A DNA stretch of 61,971 nt from an uncultured Methanobrevibacter sp. (GCF_900314695.1 NZ_OMWD01000014.1:1-61971), one strand, 5' to 3'. Counted from the stretch's first letter, positions 26,330-35,682 are shown. Program-made: numbers and translations. The notes: a model not told the origin generated them from the letters alone.

Positions 26330-27376
26330 TTAACCTAATTCTCCAATATCCTGACCTCGGATGTTATTTCTCATGTCTTTGCTCAGTTTCAGGATATCTT
26401 CAAAGTTATTTTCATCAATTATTTCAATTAAAGGATAATTTTCATCTTTGAAAATATCAAAGAATTTATTTTTTATTTCCAAATCAATTTCATAACTGTC
26501 AAATAATTCGCTCAGATTATCTGAATTATTATAATCCCCAATGAACTTTAAAACATTAGCTTTATTAGTTTTTGAATAAATATTAGCTATTACACATGTT
26601 GTGATTGCGCTTGGCGATACAATAGCTATTTCTGCTACTTTTAGAGGATATTCATTTCCGTTGAATGATATGCTGATTCCATTGTTTTTTCTTGCAAATT
26701 CCAATGGTTCAACGTCAGTGATGCTGTCACCAATATAGAGTATTTCATTGATATCGATAGCATCCCTTTTGATTATCTCATCAATAGCCAACCGTTTTCC
26801 TTCACCACCAACAACATCTATTTTTTTGATTTCATCATAAATGCCCATCTTTGGAATCTCATTAAAGAAAATGTCATCAAACAGCTCATAATCATCAGGA
26901 TTATCCAAAATTTTTTGTTTGAATTCTGTGACTTTTTTAATTTCATCATCATTTAGAGATAATGCATCTACATCCACTTTAGTGTAAAATGTATTTTCAA
27001 ATGGAAATTCCATATAATTTGAAAGTGCTTCAATATATTGACCATAACTGGTACTAACTATGTAAGTATTCATTGCTCCTTTCAAGTATTTTAAAAGGAA
27101 TTTTGATTCATCAACTGCATAAATGTTGTTTTGAGAAAAATTAACCAAATCATCATTTTTTATGTTTTCACAAACAAAGAACGGTAAAACTAATTTCAAA
27201 GTATTTCCTGCTTTATAATTATCCTTTTTGACAATATCAACCAGATAATCATCATATAAGCTAAGTATTTTGAAAAGTTCACCACCCTCCTCAATGAAAT
27301 GAACAGCCAATTCAAAAGCATTATCATTTAATGTCAATGGACCCTCACAGTCTGTAATGAATGATTTTTCAAACAT
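26330..27376 (-). CDS. ehaR: EhaR, HAD-like hydrophilic subunit of energy-converting hydrogenase A
   Basis: A 348-residue soluble protein with HAD-hydrolase marks. MFEKSFITDCEGPLTLND at the start holds the D-x-E variant of the nucleophile motif, and EILYIGDSITDVEPLEFA (about residue 215) is motif 4 with its acidic pair. The first motif reads D-C-E rather than D-x-D, so phosphatase activity may be altered. In methanogen eha operons the gene at this place encodes EhaR, a non-core hydrophilic subunit. It lies 4 bases after ehaQ. Its biochemical role is unknown. Confidence 0.75.
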   Translation of the reverse strand: MFEKSFITDCEGPLTLNDNAFELAVHFIEEGGELFKILSLYDDYLVDIVKKDNYKAGNTLKLVLPFFVCENIKNDDLVNFSQNNIYAVDESKFLLKYLKGAMNTYIVSTSYGQYIEALSNYMEFPFENTFYTKVDVDALSLNDDEIKKVTEFKQKILDNPDDYELFDDIFFNEIPKMGIYDEIKKIDVVGGEGKRLAIDEIIKRDAIDINEILYIGDSITDVEPLEFARKNNGISISFNGNEYPLKVAEIAIVSPSAITTCVIANIYSKTNKANVLKFIGDYNNSDNLSELFDSYEIDLEIKNKFFDIFKDENYPLIEIIDENNFEDILKLSKDMRNNIRGQDIGELG

Positions 27377-27380
27377 CGAA

Positions 27381-28739
27381 TCACCTGAAGTTAATAATTC
27401 TTATTGCATCCAATGGACAAATTGATTCACAATTCCTACAGTAGATACATTTTTCACTGCCATAATCGATTTTATCACCATTCAAGGTTAATGCTTCAGT
27501 TGGACAGTTTTTAGCACAAATTGCGCAAGCCTGACATTTAGTGGTTGAAATTGACAACTCACCAATCCTCTGATAATGCAGATATGATCTGGCATAGTAT
27601 AAATCAGTGTCTTTGCTGTAGAAATAGTCATCATAAGCACCGATAGCATCAAATTTACATTGCTCTACACATTTGCCACAATATATACAATTATCATTAA
27701 TTTTAATTGGATTTGGGCCATTTAATTCAATTGCTCCAACAGGACATACATTAAAACAATCACCACAGGCAATACATTTATTTTCATAGACTTCAATGTT
27801 TCTATCCATCAGATAAGAGCCGAATAATTTTGAGAACTTGTCTATTTCAATACTTGAATCCAAACTGATTTTGAGTTCCCTTTCCATCATATCATTTACA
27901 TTACATTCAATGAAATTTTCAAAATTCTGGTCATTGAATTCCAATGCTATTGATTTTCCGACTTTCTCAAGAACCTTATTTAAACTTATCAAATCAAGAG
28001 ACAGCCTTTTTATATCATAATCAATAATGCTGGATACAATATCAAATGATTTAATCTCACTATACATCTTATAAGCTTTTTTACGTGAGGAATACTTGAT
28101 TGCTGTCGAAGGACAGGAATGCATACATTCTTCACATCTTGCACAGTATCCTGGGTTAATGTAAGGCAACTTATTGGTTCTTGCAACATTGATTGCCCCC
28201 ATTGATGGACATACACGAGTACATGTCATGCATCCGATACATTTATCCTGGTTAACGACAATTGCCTTACCTCCTTTGACTGTTTTAGGAAGCAATTGAC
28301 CATATTTGATTGCATCAGTCGGACATACTCTAAAACAATATCCGCAGCGAATACATGTATCCTTATCTATTTCACTGTGAGGTTCCTGCTTTCCGTCAGC
28401 AACTATATGGATGGAAGCGTTTTTACATGCTTGAACACATGCTCCACAGGCTTTGCATAATTTAACATTGATGTTTGGAACATTCTCTTTTAGGGGAGGG
28501 TCCATTTTTACATCAAGAGAAATTGCATCAAATGGACAAGCATTACGGCATAATACACAACCAAAGCAAGTATTTTTTAATTTGATAAGACCATCATCAT
28601 TATCCAAATAAATTGCATCGATAGGGCATGACTGAAGACATGGCTTATCACTACATTTTGCACATTTTGTTTGGTCAACCAAATAATCAACATCAACATG
28701 TCTTAATGGTCTTGGTGTTTTAGTATAATTATCAATCAT
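27381..28739 (-). CDS. ehaQ: EhaQ, ten-cluster polyferredoxin
   Basis: About 452 residues with ten [4Fe-4S] motifs in sequence: CAKCSDKPCLQSCP, CFGCVLCRNACP, CKACGACVQACK, CIRCGYCFRVCP, CIGCMTCTRVCP, CARCEECMHSCP, CIACGDCFNVCP, CIYCGKCVEQCK, CQACAICAKNCP and CIYCRNCESICP. A non-cluster insert of about 90 residues lies between motifs 6 and 7. This matches the 10x[4Fe-4S] polyferredoxin described in the Methanothermobacter eha operon. It should act as an electron wire between the hydrogenase module and its acceptor. The ATG at 28739 has GGAGTGA with a 5-base spacer; a GTG at 28748 overlaps the ehaP stop. Confidence 0.85.
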   Translation of the reverse strand: MIDNYTKTPRPLRHVDVDYLVDQTKCAKCSDKPCLQSCPIDAIYLDNDDGLIKLKNTCFGCVLCRNACPFDAISLDVKMDPPLKENVPNINVKLCKACGACVQACKNASIHIVADGKQEPHSEIDKDTCIRCGYCFRVCPTDAIKYGQLLPKTVKGGKAIVVNQDKCIGCMTCTRVCPSMGAINVARTNKLPYINPGYCARCEECMHSCPSTAIKYSSRKKAYKMYSEIKSFDIVSSIIDYDIKRLSLDLISLNKVLEKVGKSIALEFNDQNFENFIECNVNDMMERELKISLDSSIEIDKFSKLFGSYLMDRNIEVYENKCIACGDCFNVCPVGAIELNGPNPIKINDNCIYCGKCVEQCKFDAIGAYDDYFYSKDTDLYYARSYLHYQRIGELSISTTKCQACAICAKNCPTEALTLNGDKIDYGSEKCIYCRNCESICPLDAIRIINFR

Positions 28740-28744
28740 AACAC

Positions 28745-29773
28745 TCACTCCATAACAATATCCTCATTTAAATTAGATGCCTTTACAGTCGTATAAATAA
28801 TTTCACCATCATCGAGGGAGAATTTGGCAATGAAATATTTAATAACTGAAAATGGACATGTCTGGTAACAAATACTACAACGTAAACATTTATCCTTATC
28901 CCTTACAATCGTATCATTACTTTCATCAAAAGTGATGCAACCAGTAGGACATTCAGGAACACATAATTGACATTTTTCACATTTAGATTCATCCCAATCA
29001 ATAATTCTAATTTTTAGTCTGTTTACTGCGTTAGTAATGATTTCCCGAGAGACTTCTGCATCAGGAATAATCTTTAATGCATCATCCCAGATGCCTGAAA
29101 GAGGAACTTCATATTGCAAAAGACCGTCCTGCTCCAAAGATCTTAAATCAGATTCCTTATCGTTAATATAATCTTCAAGGTAATTTACAGTTAAAAGAAT
29201 CAGGTCTTTTTGATCTTGTAAGTTTTCAACGAATACTCCTTTCATTGCACCATTTACTGGGCAGACATCAAGACATTCACCACATGAAATACATTTGAGT
29301 TGATTCACATGAAGCTTGTCGTTTACAATTTCAATTGCATCAACAGGACATTTTTTCATACATTTCTTACATTTGATACATAAATAATCATCAACAATAT
29401 ATTGCCTTTTTGATGGAATTATATTAAATTCAGGCAATATCAAATGATTCAAACCACATTCCAATGTTTTTGGGTCTGTCGGGCAAACTTCAGCACAGAA
29501 ACCGCAACGAATACATGCACTAGGATTAATTACAGGATAAGTCAAACCTTCCCCATCTTCAGTATCCTTTTCTCTGACAATTTTTATTGCATTTGGAGAA
29601 GGACATGATACTGTACATGCTCCACAACCTATACAATATTCTTTGTTAACCTTTGGAAAGTCTCTGAAACGTTCTGGCTTTTCAACAATTTCAGGGTCAG
29701 TTTTTGCATTGGCAAATGCATCTGTCCATGCTTTTCTTGCAAAATCATAAATATACCACATTAGAGATGACAT
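28745..29773 (-). CDS. ehaP: EhaP, six-cluster polyferredoxin
   Basis: A 342-residue iron-sulfur protein with six motifs: CIGCGACTVSCP, CIRCGFCAEVCP, CIKCKKCMKKCP, CISCGECLDVCP, CEKCQLCVPECP and CLRCSICYQTCP. A helical insert of about 90 residues separates motifs 4 and 5. This fits the 6x[4Fe-4S] polyferredoxin of the eha operon. It follows ehaO directly, with AGGTGA and a 5-base spacer before the ATG inside the end of ehaO. Electron transfer next to the NiFe module is its likely role. Confidence 0.85.
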   Translation of the reverse strand: MSSLMWYIYDFARKAWTDAFANAKTDPEIVEKPERFRDFPKVNKEYCIGCGACTVSCPSPNAIKIVREKDTEDGEGLTYPVINPSACIRCGFCAEVCPTDPKTLECGLNHLILPEFNIIPSKRQYIVDDYLCIKCKKCMKKCPVDAIEIVNDKLHVNQLKCISCGECLDVCPVNGAMKGVFVENLQDQKDLILLTVNYLEDYINDKESDLRSLEQDGLLQYEVPLSGIWDDALKIIPDAEVSREIITNAVNRLKIRIIDWDESKCEKCQLCVPECPTGCITFDESNDTIVRDKDKCLRCSICYQTCPFSVIKYFIAKFSLDDGEIIYTTVKASNLNEDIVME

Positions 29774-30898
29774 TTATATCACCTCATCAAATTTTTTAAT
29801 TGCTGTTTGTCCGGCTTCGTTTGTAATGGCAACCCTTTCAGCACATGCAACACAAGGGTCACATGAAGCATAGGTTGCAACGGCATCAGCAACTGTTGGA
29901 ACATCACGAATCATGTATTTGGCACATGAATCCATATTTGCAATACTTGGAGTTCTTATTGAGATATTCTTAATTAGATTACCATTAGTTTCAATCATGT
30001 ATGTAACTTCTCCACGAGGAGCTTCATTCTTACGCATTGCATAACCTGATTTCAAATCAGCAGGAGTACGAACTTCACCACCAGGTATATTTTCAATAGC
30101 TTGCCTTATCAGACTAATGGATTCAGGAATTTCATCGAATCTTGTAAGAGTCCTTGCATAATTGTCCCCTTCATTCCGTCTAATTACTTTAAAGTCAAAG
30201 TGATCATCATAAGTGTAATGTCCTTTTCTGTAATCTTCTTTAACTCCTGAAGCTCTTCCGATAGGACCTACAGCCCTTCCTTTAATTGCTTCTTTTTTAG
30301 ACATGTAACCTATGCCTTTACATCTCAAAGCAAGTGCAGGACCTTCAGCAAATAATGCACGTGTTCTTTCAAAACCTTCTTCGATTTTTTCAAGATTTTC
30401 CAGAATAGGTTTGAAATGGCGCTCATCGGCATCCATTCTAACACCACCAACAACATTCCACCCCATATTAACTCGGTTTCCAGTCAATAACTCAATAGAA
30501 TCCATTGCATATTCCCTTAATTCCAAAACATGCATAAATAAGGTTTCATGATCCATTGATTTGAAGAATGTGGAATTTGCAAGAAAATGACTTTGAATCC
30601 TATCCAGTTCGTTTGTTATTACCCTTAAGAATTGGGCTCTGAGCGGAACGTCAACATCAGAAATTTGCTCTATGGTTTCTGCGAAAGTTTGTGTGTGTTC
30701 ATATGAACAAATACCACATACACGTTCTGAAAGATAAATTCCTTTCTGCCAAGTTTGTCCTTCAATTATCTTTTCAATACCTCTGTGAACATAACCATAT
30801 TCAATCTCTGCCTTAACTACCCTTTCCCCTTCAGTTTGAAGTTTAAGTCTGATAGGTTCCTTTAAAGCAGGATGAATTGGACCAATAGGCACTATCAT
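29774..30898 (-). CDS. ehaO: EhaO, [NiFe] hydrogenase large (catalytic) subunit
   Basis: A 374-residue catalytic subunit of a group 4 membrane-bound [NiFe] hydrogenase. The two CxxC pairs that bind nickel are present: RVCGICSYEHTQ near residue 60 and CDPCVACAER near residue 345. PIGPIHPALKEP at the start and EYGYVHRGIEKI are typical of the Ech/NuoD lineage. It oxidises H2 at the cytoplasmic face and passes electrons through EhaN to ferredoxin, driven by ion flow through the membrane subunits. After the last CxxC about 23 residues remain, so no long maturation peptide is evident. It overlaps ehaN by four bases. Confidence 0.92.
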   Translation of the reverse strand: MIVPIGPIHPALKEPIRLKLQTEGERVVKAEIEYGYVHRGIEKIIEGQTWQKGIYLSERVCGICSYEHTQTFAETIEQISDVDVPLRAQFLRVITNELDRIQSHFLANSTFFKSMDHETLFMHVLELREYAMDSIELLTGNRVNMGWNVVGGVRMDADERHFKPILENLEKIEEGFERTRALFAEGPALALRCKGIGYMSKKEAIKGRAVGPIGRASGVKEDYRKGHYTYDDHFDFKVIRRNEGDNYARTLTRFDEIPESISLIRQAIENIPGGEVRTPADLKSGYAMRKNEAPRGEVTYMIETNGNLIKNISIRTPSIANMDSCAKYMIRDVPTVADAVATYASCDPCVACAERVAITNEAGQTAIKKFDEVI

Positions 30899-31344
30899 TC
30901 TTGTTCCCTCCCACGATCAGCAATAGCTTGAGGACCTACAGCCAGGATAGCTTCCAATATTTCACTAGGCCTTGGCGGACAGCCAGGAATAGCTGCTGCA
31001 ACCGGAATAAAATCAGAAGCAGGAGCATGAACATGACCTCCTTCCTGATTGAATACATCACCTGATTGCGGACAGTTTCCTACTGCTACTGCAATTTTTG
31101 GTTCAGGAGCTTTATCATACACTCTCTTTAAATTATCGACCCATTGCTCGGTAACAGCACCGGTCAATAACAAAACATCAGCTTCACGAGGATTGTTGTG
31201 AACATAAATACCATATTGCTCTAAATCATATCTTGGAGATAATAATGCAACGCATTCAACATCACATCCATTACATCCGCCACAATTTACGATACAGACA
31301 TGAATTGAGCTTTTTCTCACAGCATCCTTTATCGCATTTAACAT
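30895..31344 (-). CDS. ehaN: EhaN, [NiFe] hydrogenase small subunit
   Basis: A 149-residue NuoB/EchC-like subunit that holds the proximal [4Fe-4S] cluster. Cluster ligands are visible in VNCGGCNGCDVECV, VGNCPQSGDVF and IPGCPPRPSEI. The DVLLLTGAVTEQ segment is typical of the family. It pairs with EhaO and overlaps it by four bases (ATGA). The ribosome site is GGGAG. Confidence 0.92.
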   Translation of the reverse strand: MLNAIKDAVRKSSIHVCIVNCGGCNGCDVECVALLSPRYDLEQYGIYVHNNPREADVLLLTGAVTEQWVDNLKRVYDKAPEPKIAVAVGNCPQSGDVFNQEGGHVHAPASDFIPVAAAIPGCPPRPSEILEAILAVGPQAIADRGREQE

Positions 31345-31384
31345 TGTACTCCCTCTTTTTATTTTAATAATTATATAATAAACA

Positions 31385-31777
31385 TTAATTTTCTGCTTCT
31401 TTTTTTAACAATTGGAATAATTCTAATTTTCCCTCTTTTACGGCATCTTCATAAGATTTTCCGTTTTTAATTTCTTTTACCAATTTCATTTTTAAGTTTC
31501 TTCCGCTTTCCCTTGGAAGCAATTCTAAAGTATCAATTAACCAGCATAACCTTAAATCTGCATTTAATTTTTGATACAAACAGATATCCTGAGCAGATTC
31601 AAATGTCCCATGCAATGCTTCCAATGAATCCAAATCAAGTAAATCAAAAAATACTTCCTCCAATTCATCAGTAGTACAATCAAAATCATTGGAAAGTGGA
31701 ACAATGATATCTCTCTGCCAAGCATAACTTTTGATAATTCTTTTTTGTATTAATCTCAATTTAGCATCATCATCCAT
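31385..31777 (-). CDS. ehaM: EhaM, hydrophilic subunit of energy-converting hydrogenase A
   Basis: A 130-residue soluble, helical, highly charged protein with no cofactor motif. Its position between ehaL and ehaN and its length match EhaM (DUF1959), a hydrophilic subunit found only in eha operons. Function within the complex is unknown; contact with the EhaN/EhaO module is likely from gene order. The 40-base gap to ehaN is the largest inside the ehaA-R block. Confidence 0.8.
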   Translation of the reverse strand: MDDDAKLRLIQKRIIKSYAWQRDIIVPLSNDFDCTTDELEEVFFDLLDLDSLEALHGTFESAQDICLYQKLNADLRLCWLIDTLELLPRESGRNLKMKLVKEIKNGKSYEDAVKEGKLELFQLLKKEAEN

Positions 31778-31786
31778 GTTATCACA

Positions 31787-32089
31787 TCATGCTGTTAATT
31801 TTAGTAATACATATAATCCTACTGCCAAAATCAAACCTAAAGCAGTTTCTTTTCTACCATATCCTGGACGTTCTCCCATTATCAAACCACCAAGGAGAAA
31901 TCCGACTGCTGATAAAATAACATTACCTGCATTAAATGCCAAACACCACCCTACAATTGAAACGACAGCTGAAGGTATGTTAAAGCCAGGTACTGCAACA
32001 TACGGTTCGCCATGTTTTTTATAACTGTAAAGTAAACCAAGAATGGATCCGACAGCAAATGCAAGTATATAAATCATATAATCTAACAT
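31787..32089 (-). CDS. ehaL: EhaL, small membrane subunit
   Basis: A 100-residue integral membrane protein with about three hydrophobic segments (YMIYILAFAVGSILGLLYS; a middle Gly/Ala/Val-rich helix; LGLILAVGLYVLLKLTA). A short polar GYGRKE loop lies before the last helix. Its place in the operon assigns it to EhaL. It probably helps anchor the hydrogenase. The ribosome site GGAGATATT precedes the ATG. Confidence 0.8.
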   Translation of the reverse strand: MLDYMIYILAFAVGSILGLLYSYKKHGEPYVAVPGFNIPSAVVSIVGWCLAFNAGNVILSAVGFLLGGLIMGERPGYGRKETALGLILAVGLYVLLKLTA

Positions 32090-32097
32090 AATATCTC

Positions 32098-32352
32098 CTA
32101 CGCTGGTTTATAAAGCAATATGAATGAACAAACAATTGCTATAAATGTTATAACAAAACATAATTTCTCTATACTTTCTATCTTATGTGAAAAATTGCCA
32201 CGGGCAAGCAATACAAATATTGCCAGGGCAATTCCTATAATCACTATTGGGGCGAGAGTGGTTGAGTGTAATAATGTTGCTAAAAGCCCAACAACTATAA
32301 TTCCAATAGCGACCAATGAAGTCAAATAAACAATTACATCCTCACTATTCAT
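32098..32352 (-). CDS. ehaK: EhaK, small membrane subunit
   Basis: An 84-residue membrane protein with three hydrophobic segments and a short basic loop (RGNFSHKIESIEK). The start at 32352 has GGAGTG upstream and makes a four-base ATGA overlap with ehaJ. A longer reading from 32397 lies inside ehaJ and is unlikely. Assigned to EhaK by gene order; function is structural or unknown. Confidence 0.8.
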   Translation of the reverse strand: MNSEDVIVYLTSLVAIGIIVVGLLATLLHSTTLAPIVIIGIALAIFVLLARGNFSHKIESIEKLCFVITFIAIVCSFILLYKPA

Positions 32353-33221
32353 GCTACCACTCCTGTAAATATCATTATTATGGTTCCAAAGAAGCAAATT
32401 GCCCCTATAGTAATTTGAATCATTACAGAATGATTTGGACTAAATATTGGTGTTGTAGCGTTAATAAATCCAGTAATAAATGTGATTACAATCATTCCAA
32501 TCAAATATCCTACCGCATTTAACGGACCGAAGAATATTGTTAAGAATACCCAAAGCATCACATACCAAGCAATAGACTCTGAAAATAACATGAATCCTCT
32601 CAAAAATCCAAAGTGTTCGGTTTCAAATCCAGAAATTAATGCCTTATCTTTTGTTATTGCAAAAGGAGAGTATGGAGATTTGGTAATAATTAACATGAAA
32701 AACATTAATGCTGCAAGTGGAATTGAAAATATTAAAGGACCATGCACTGACTGATAAGCAATAATTTGACCAATATTCATTGTTCCGGTTACCAAGTAAA
32801 CAAATACAATAGCTGCAAATAAAGGAAGTTCAGTTGCTGCTGAAAGTACTGCCCTTACACAACTTAACTTACCATAAGGTGAACCTGAACTTGATCCTGA
32901 ATTGTGTTCTACGATTTTATAAACTGCATAAACACCGAATAAAATTAATAAAGAATCATGAGCCACAGGACCGACAATAACTCCTACAACCCAAATTAAA
33001 GCCAAAATAAATACAATACCTATATAAAATACTTTAGATACAGTTTTTGGGATTGCTGTTTCTTTAAAGAAAAATTTCAAAGAGTGTATCAAATGCTGAA
33101 CAATAGGTGGTCCAGGACGTTTTTGAACACGTGCCATTACCTTTCTATGCAATCCTAGAAGCAAGCTTCCCGCAAGAAATGCAATAATAACATTAATTAA
33201 AATATCTGCCATTAAATTCAC
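32349..33221 (-). CDS. ehaJ: EhaJ, NuoH/EchB-like ion-translocating membrane subunit
   Basis: A 290-residue polytopic membrane protein with about eight helices. It carries the family marks RVQKRPGPPIVQHLIHSLKF, VEHNSGSSSGSPYGKLSCVR and LPLFAAIVFVYLVTG, matching the NuoH/EchB subunit of complex I and group 4 hydrogenases. This subunit joins the hydrogenase module to the membrane arm and forms part of the ion path. The start is a GTG (33219-33221) with GGGTGG just upstream; an ATG at 33212 is possible. Confidence 0.9.
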   Translation of the reverse strand: MNLMADILINVIIAFLAGSLLLGLHRKVMARVQKRPGPPIVQHLIHSLKFFFKETAIPKTVSKVFYIGIVFILALIWVVGVIVGPVAHDSLLILFGVYAVYKIVEHNSGSSSGSPYGKLSCVRAVLSAATELPLFAAIVFVYLVTGTMNIGQIIAYQSVHGPLIFSIPLAALMFFMLIITKSPYSPFAITKDKALISGFETEHFGFLRGFMLFSESIAWYVMLWVFLTIFFGPLNAVGYLIGMIVITFITGFINATTPIFSPNHSVMIQITIGAICFFGTIIMIFTGVVA

Positions 33222-33230
33222 AATACCACC

Positions 33231-33446
33231 CTAATATCCAGTAAATGGTTCTTTCACCCTTTCTTCTGCATCTTCAGGTTTTGGTTTGGCCATTGTCAAT
33301 AAACCTAAAGATAAAATCCATAATGGAATACCAAATATAGCTACTGTGTAAACAATCCATGCTTCAAAGTTTATAACCAAACAAGCAAGAATAGCTATTG
33401 TTGATAAGACCAATAATATTAAATAAATACCTTTTTGACTATCCAT
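33231..33446 (-). CDS. ehaI: EhaI, small membrane subunit
   Basis: A 71-residue protein with two membrane helices (GIYLILLVLSTIAILACLVI and WIVYTVAIFGIPLWILSLGL) and a charged C-terminal tail (KPKPEDAEERVKEP). Assigned to EhaI by position. The ATG at 33446 was preferred to the GTG at 33455, which directly abuts the ehaH stop. Confidence 0.75.
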   Translation of the reverse strand: MDSQKGIYLILLVLSTIAILACLVINFEAWIVYTVAIFGIPLWILSLGLLTMAKPKPEDAEERVKEPFTGY

Positions 33447-33455
33447 ACTCACCAC

Positions 33456-34127
33456 TTACCACAATACCAATAATAATATTTCAACAGCCCTTACAATAAT
33501 AAACAATGAACTTAAGTGAATGATTACAATAAATGGAGAACCTGCAGTCCTGAACATTTCCGCTTTGCTTGCAAAAAACGGTGCAACTCCACTTTCACCC
33601 AAAATACCTATCAACATCAATACTGCACCAAATACAACCATCGGGTTTGCAGGCATCTGAGACAATACTGCAAGAGACAATGTTCCGGTTGATGCAAGAA
33701 TAATTGAAGCTCCACCAAACAATGGCAAACTACACATCATAGCAATTAAACCATAATTAAATGCAGAGTTTAAAACGCTGGTTTGTTTTACTGCAGATAC
33801 AATACCAATATTTAAAATACCTACTAAAGCCATGAATAATGTAAAGTTAAATAAATCTCCAGTTATCATAGCTCCCGCAGATGCAATACCACAAAGCACA
33901 GATAAGAATCGTCTTTGTTTAAATTCTTTTGGACCAACTTTAACTTCAGTATTATTTAAATTATGTAATGTAGCCTCTACTTGAGTTTCAGGCTTACTGA
34001 ATGCAATCAATACTGTAAATCCAAGTAAAACTGCAAAAAGGAACAAGTTAAATGGTGTAACATATAATACAATATCTCCAAGCGGAATTGTTCCAAGCAA
34101 ATTTCCTCCGAGTGTACCTAAATCCAT
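33456..34127 (-). CDS. ehaH: EhaH, antiporter-like membrane subunit
   Basis: A protein of about 223 residues with six to seven helices. SVLCGIASAGAMITGDLFNF and GESGVAPFFASKAEMFRTAG resemble the NuoL/MrpD-type ion-translocating subunits, though at half their length. It is likely part of the ion path of Eha. The ATG at 34127 has AGGTGA with a 5-base spacer; ATG 34133 and GTG 34136 are alternatives. Confidence 0.8.
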   Translation of the reverse strand: MDLGTLGGNLLGTIPLGDIVLYVTPFNLFLFAVLLGFTVLIAFSKPETQVEATLHNLNNTEVKVGPKEFKQRRFLSVLCGIASAGAMITGDLFNFTLFMALVGILNIGIVSAVKQTSVLNSAFNYGLIAMMCSLPLFGGASIILASTGTLSLAVLSQMPANPMVVFGAVLMLIGILGESGVAPFFASKAEMFRTAGSPFIVIIHLSSLFIIVRAVEILLLVLW

Positions 34128-34136
34128 TACCATCAC

Positions 34137-34832
34137 CTACTCCTTATCAATATCCTCTCTCATAAGCAGACCAATTAAGCCCACTTTTGAAGCTACTTTT
34201 AATAGTAATCCACATGCTGCAAGGAATAAACTCAATAACCAATATTGTGGCATTACAAAGAATAATAAAAATCCAATAATCCACAAACACCAAGCTATTC
34301 CAGAAACTCCTGCAATACCATCCAATACAAGTACAGGAAGTCCTCTTGCTTTTTTGGACAATGCATATAAAACAATTCCTCCACCAGCTACTGCCCCTCC
34401 AGTAAAACCAGTTAAGAATATTCCATAACCAATTAAGATCAATGCAATGAAATTAGGTGCAGTAGTCATGATTTCCATATCCAATGAAAACGGTTGAGGG
34501 AATAATGAAGAAGATTTTGATAGATTTCTTCTTGGGTCTTGTTCTATTTTACGCATTTCACGAGTAATCAAAATTTCAGAAATTGCCAAAGTCTCAGCCA
34601 ATTCTACAACCAGCCCAGGTAAAATTAAAGCTTCAGCCAAATCAGTTCCAACTGCAGATACAACAAAAATCATTGCAAGACCAACCAAATCAGTCAGGAT
34701 AAGAATGTGAATCTCTTCCCTTTTCATTGCAATTGCCATTGTTCCAATGAATCCTACAATCAAACCAGCATAAATTGCCGGCAGATACATTGTTAAAAAT
34801 GCTTCAGGAACATACGGAGGTATCATAACCAT
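34137..34832 (-). CDS. ehaG: EhaG, membrane subunit
   Basis: A 231-residue polytopic membrane protein with about six helices. A conserved-looking acidic stretch is ALILPGLVVELAETLAIS, and a polar loop (REMRKIEQDPRRNLSKSS) faces the cytoplasm. Its position gives EhaG. It shares one base with the end of ehaF. Its role in the complex is presumed structural or in ion conduction. Confidence 0.8.
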   Translation of the reverse strand: MVMIPPYVPEAFLTMYLPAIYAGLIVGFIGTMAIAMKREEIHILILTDLVGLAMIFVVSAVGTDLAEALILPGLVVELAETLAISEILITREMRKIEQDPRRNLSKSSSLFPQPFSLDMEIMTTAPNFIALILIGYGIFLTGFTGGAVAGGGIVLYALSKKARGLPVLVLDGIAGVSGIAWCLWIIGFLLFFVMPQYWLLSLFLAACGLLLKVASKVGLIGLLMREDIDKE

Positions 34833-35425
34833 CAGTTATCCCTCCTTAATTGTTTTGATCTGGCTTTTACATCACTAACCTTTACTTCATTAGCAACTTG
34901 TGCAGATTCATTGATAGCTTTTTTAACATCTGCCTTTATCTCTTTTTCATCATTTTTCCTATTCATGGTATAATTAATGGACAACCATGAAGCAATGATG
35001 AATGACATCATCAGAATACTGGATTCCAAAATTGTATCGAAACCCCTAGTATAATATAAAACTTCATCTATAAGACCACCCGGAGATGAATAAATTGATG
35101 TTCCAAAGTATGGAGATATCGAAGATATCCATTGAGCCAATGGAGACATATATGCTGTTATCATACCCAATTCTGCCGCATTTTCAGGATATTGCGGATT
35201 TATATTTCCAGGCGATTTTAAAACTTCACCACCCCTGTCATATGGGGCGATAGCTAAACCTTCATCTACTTGAACTTGAGGAGCTGGCCTAACATATAAT
35301 TGATCTGGATTTAAAGCCATCGGCACAATAAGGCCAACAATCAATATTATTCCTAAACTGAATGCAAAAAGACGAGGAATATTCTTTGGCTCTGCCAGTT
35401 TATTCCATAGAGATCCTATTTTCAT
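34832..35425 (-). CDS. ehaF: EhaF, membrane subunit
   Basis: A 197-residue protein with an N-terminal membrane helix (FAFSLGIILIVGLIVPMAL), an extracytoplasmic domain of about 90 residues with many Pro, Tyr and Gly, a second helix (ILMMSFIIASWLSI) and a charged Lys-rich cytoplasmic tail. Gene order gives EhaF. It overlaps ehaE by four bases. Confidence 0.8.
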   Translation of the reverse strand: MKIGSLWNKLAEPKNIPRLFAFSLGIILIVGLIVPMALNPDQLYVRPAPQVQVDEGLAIAPYDRGGEVLKSPGNINPQYPENAAELGMITAYMSPLAQWISSISPYFGTSIYSSPGGLIDEVLYYTRGFDTILESSILMMSFIIASWLSINYTMNRKNDEKEIKADVKKAINESAQVANEVKVSDVKARSKQLRRDN

Positions 35426-35682
35426 ACGTCTGCCCCCATCTCTTCTAAACGAATAATTGCTCTGAATAATATTAATGTAATAATTACAGTAGTTGCAAGC
35501 AATGTTAATAAAGCTAAAACATGATTATAGCACAACAATACCAAACAAACACCGATAGATGCAACTTCAGTGTTGAATGTTCTGACAATAGGATCATTTA
35601 CTCCAGGACCCCATGCGGTAGCTATAGTTCCTACAATCGCCAAGAAAATTCCAAAGTAAAAGATTAAGGAAACATCAATCAT
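35422..35682 (-). CDS. ehaE: EhaE, small membrane subunit
   Basis: An 86-residue protein with three membrane helices (LIFYFGIFLAIVGTIATAW; VASIGVCLVLLCYNHVLALL; TLLATTVIITLILFRAII). It resembles the small Mrp/MnhC-like subunits of multisubunit antiporters. Gene order gives EhaE. It overlaps ehaD by eight bases and ehaF by four, so translation is probably coupled. Confidence 0.8.
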   Translation of the reverse strand: MIDVSLIFYFGIFLAIVGTIATAWGPGVNDPIVRTFNTEVASIGVCLVLLCYNHVLALLTLLATTVIITLILFRAIIRLEEMGADV

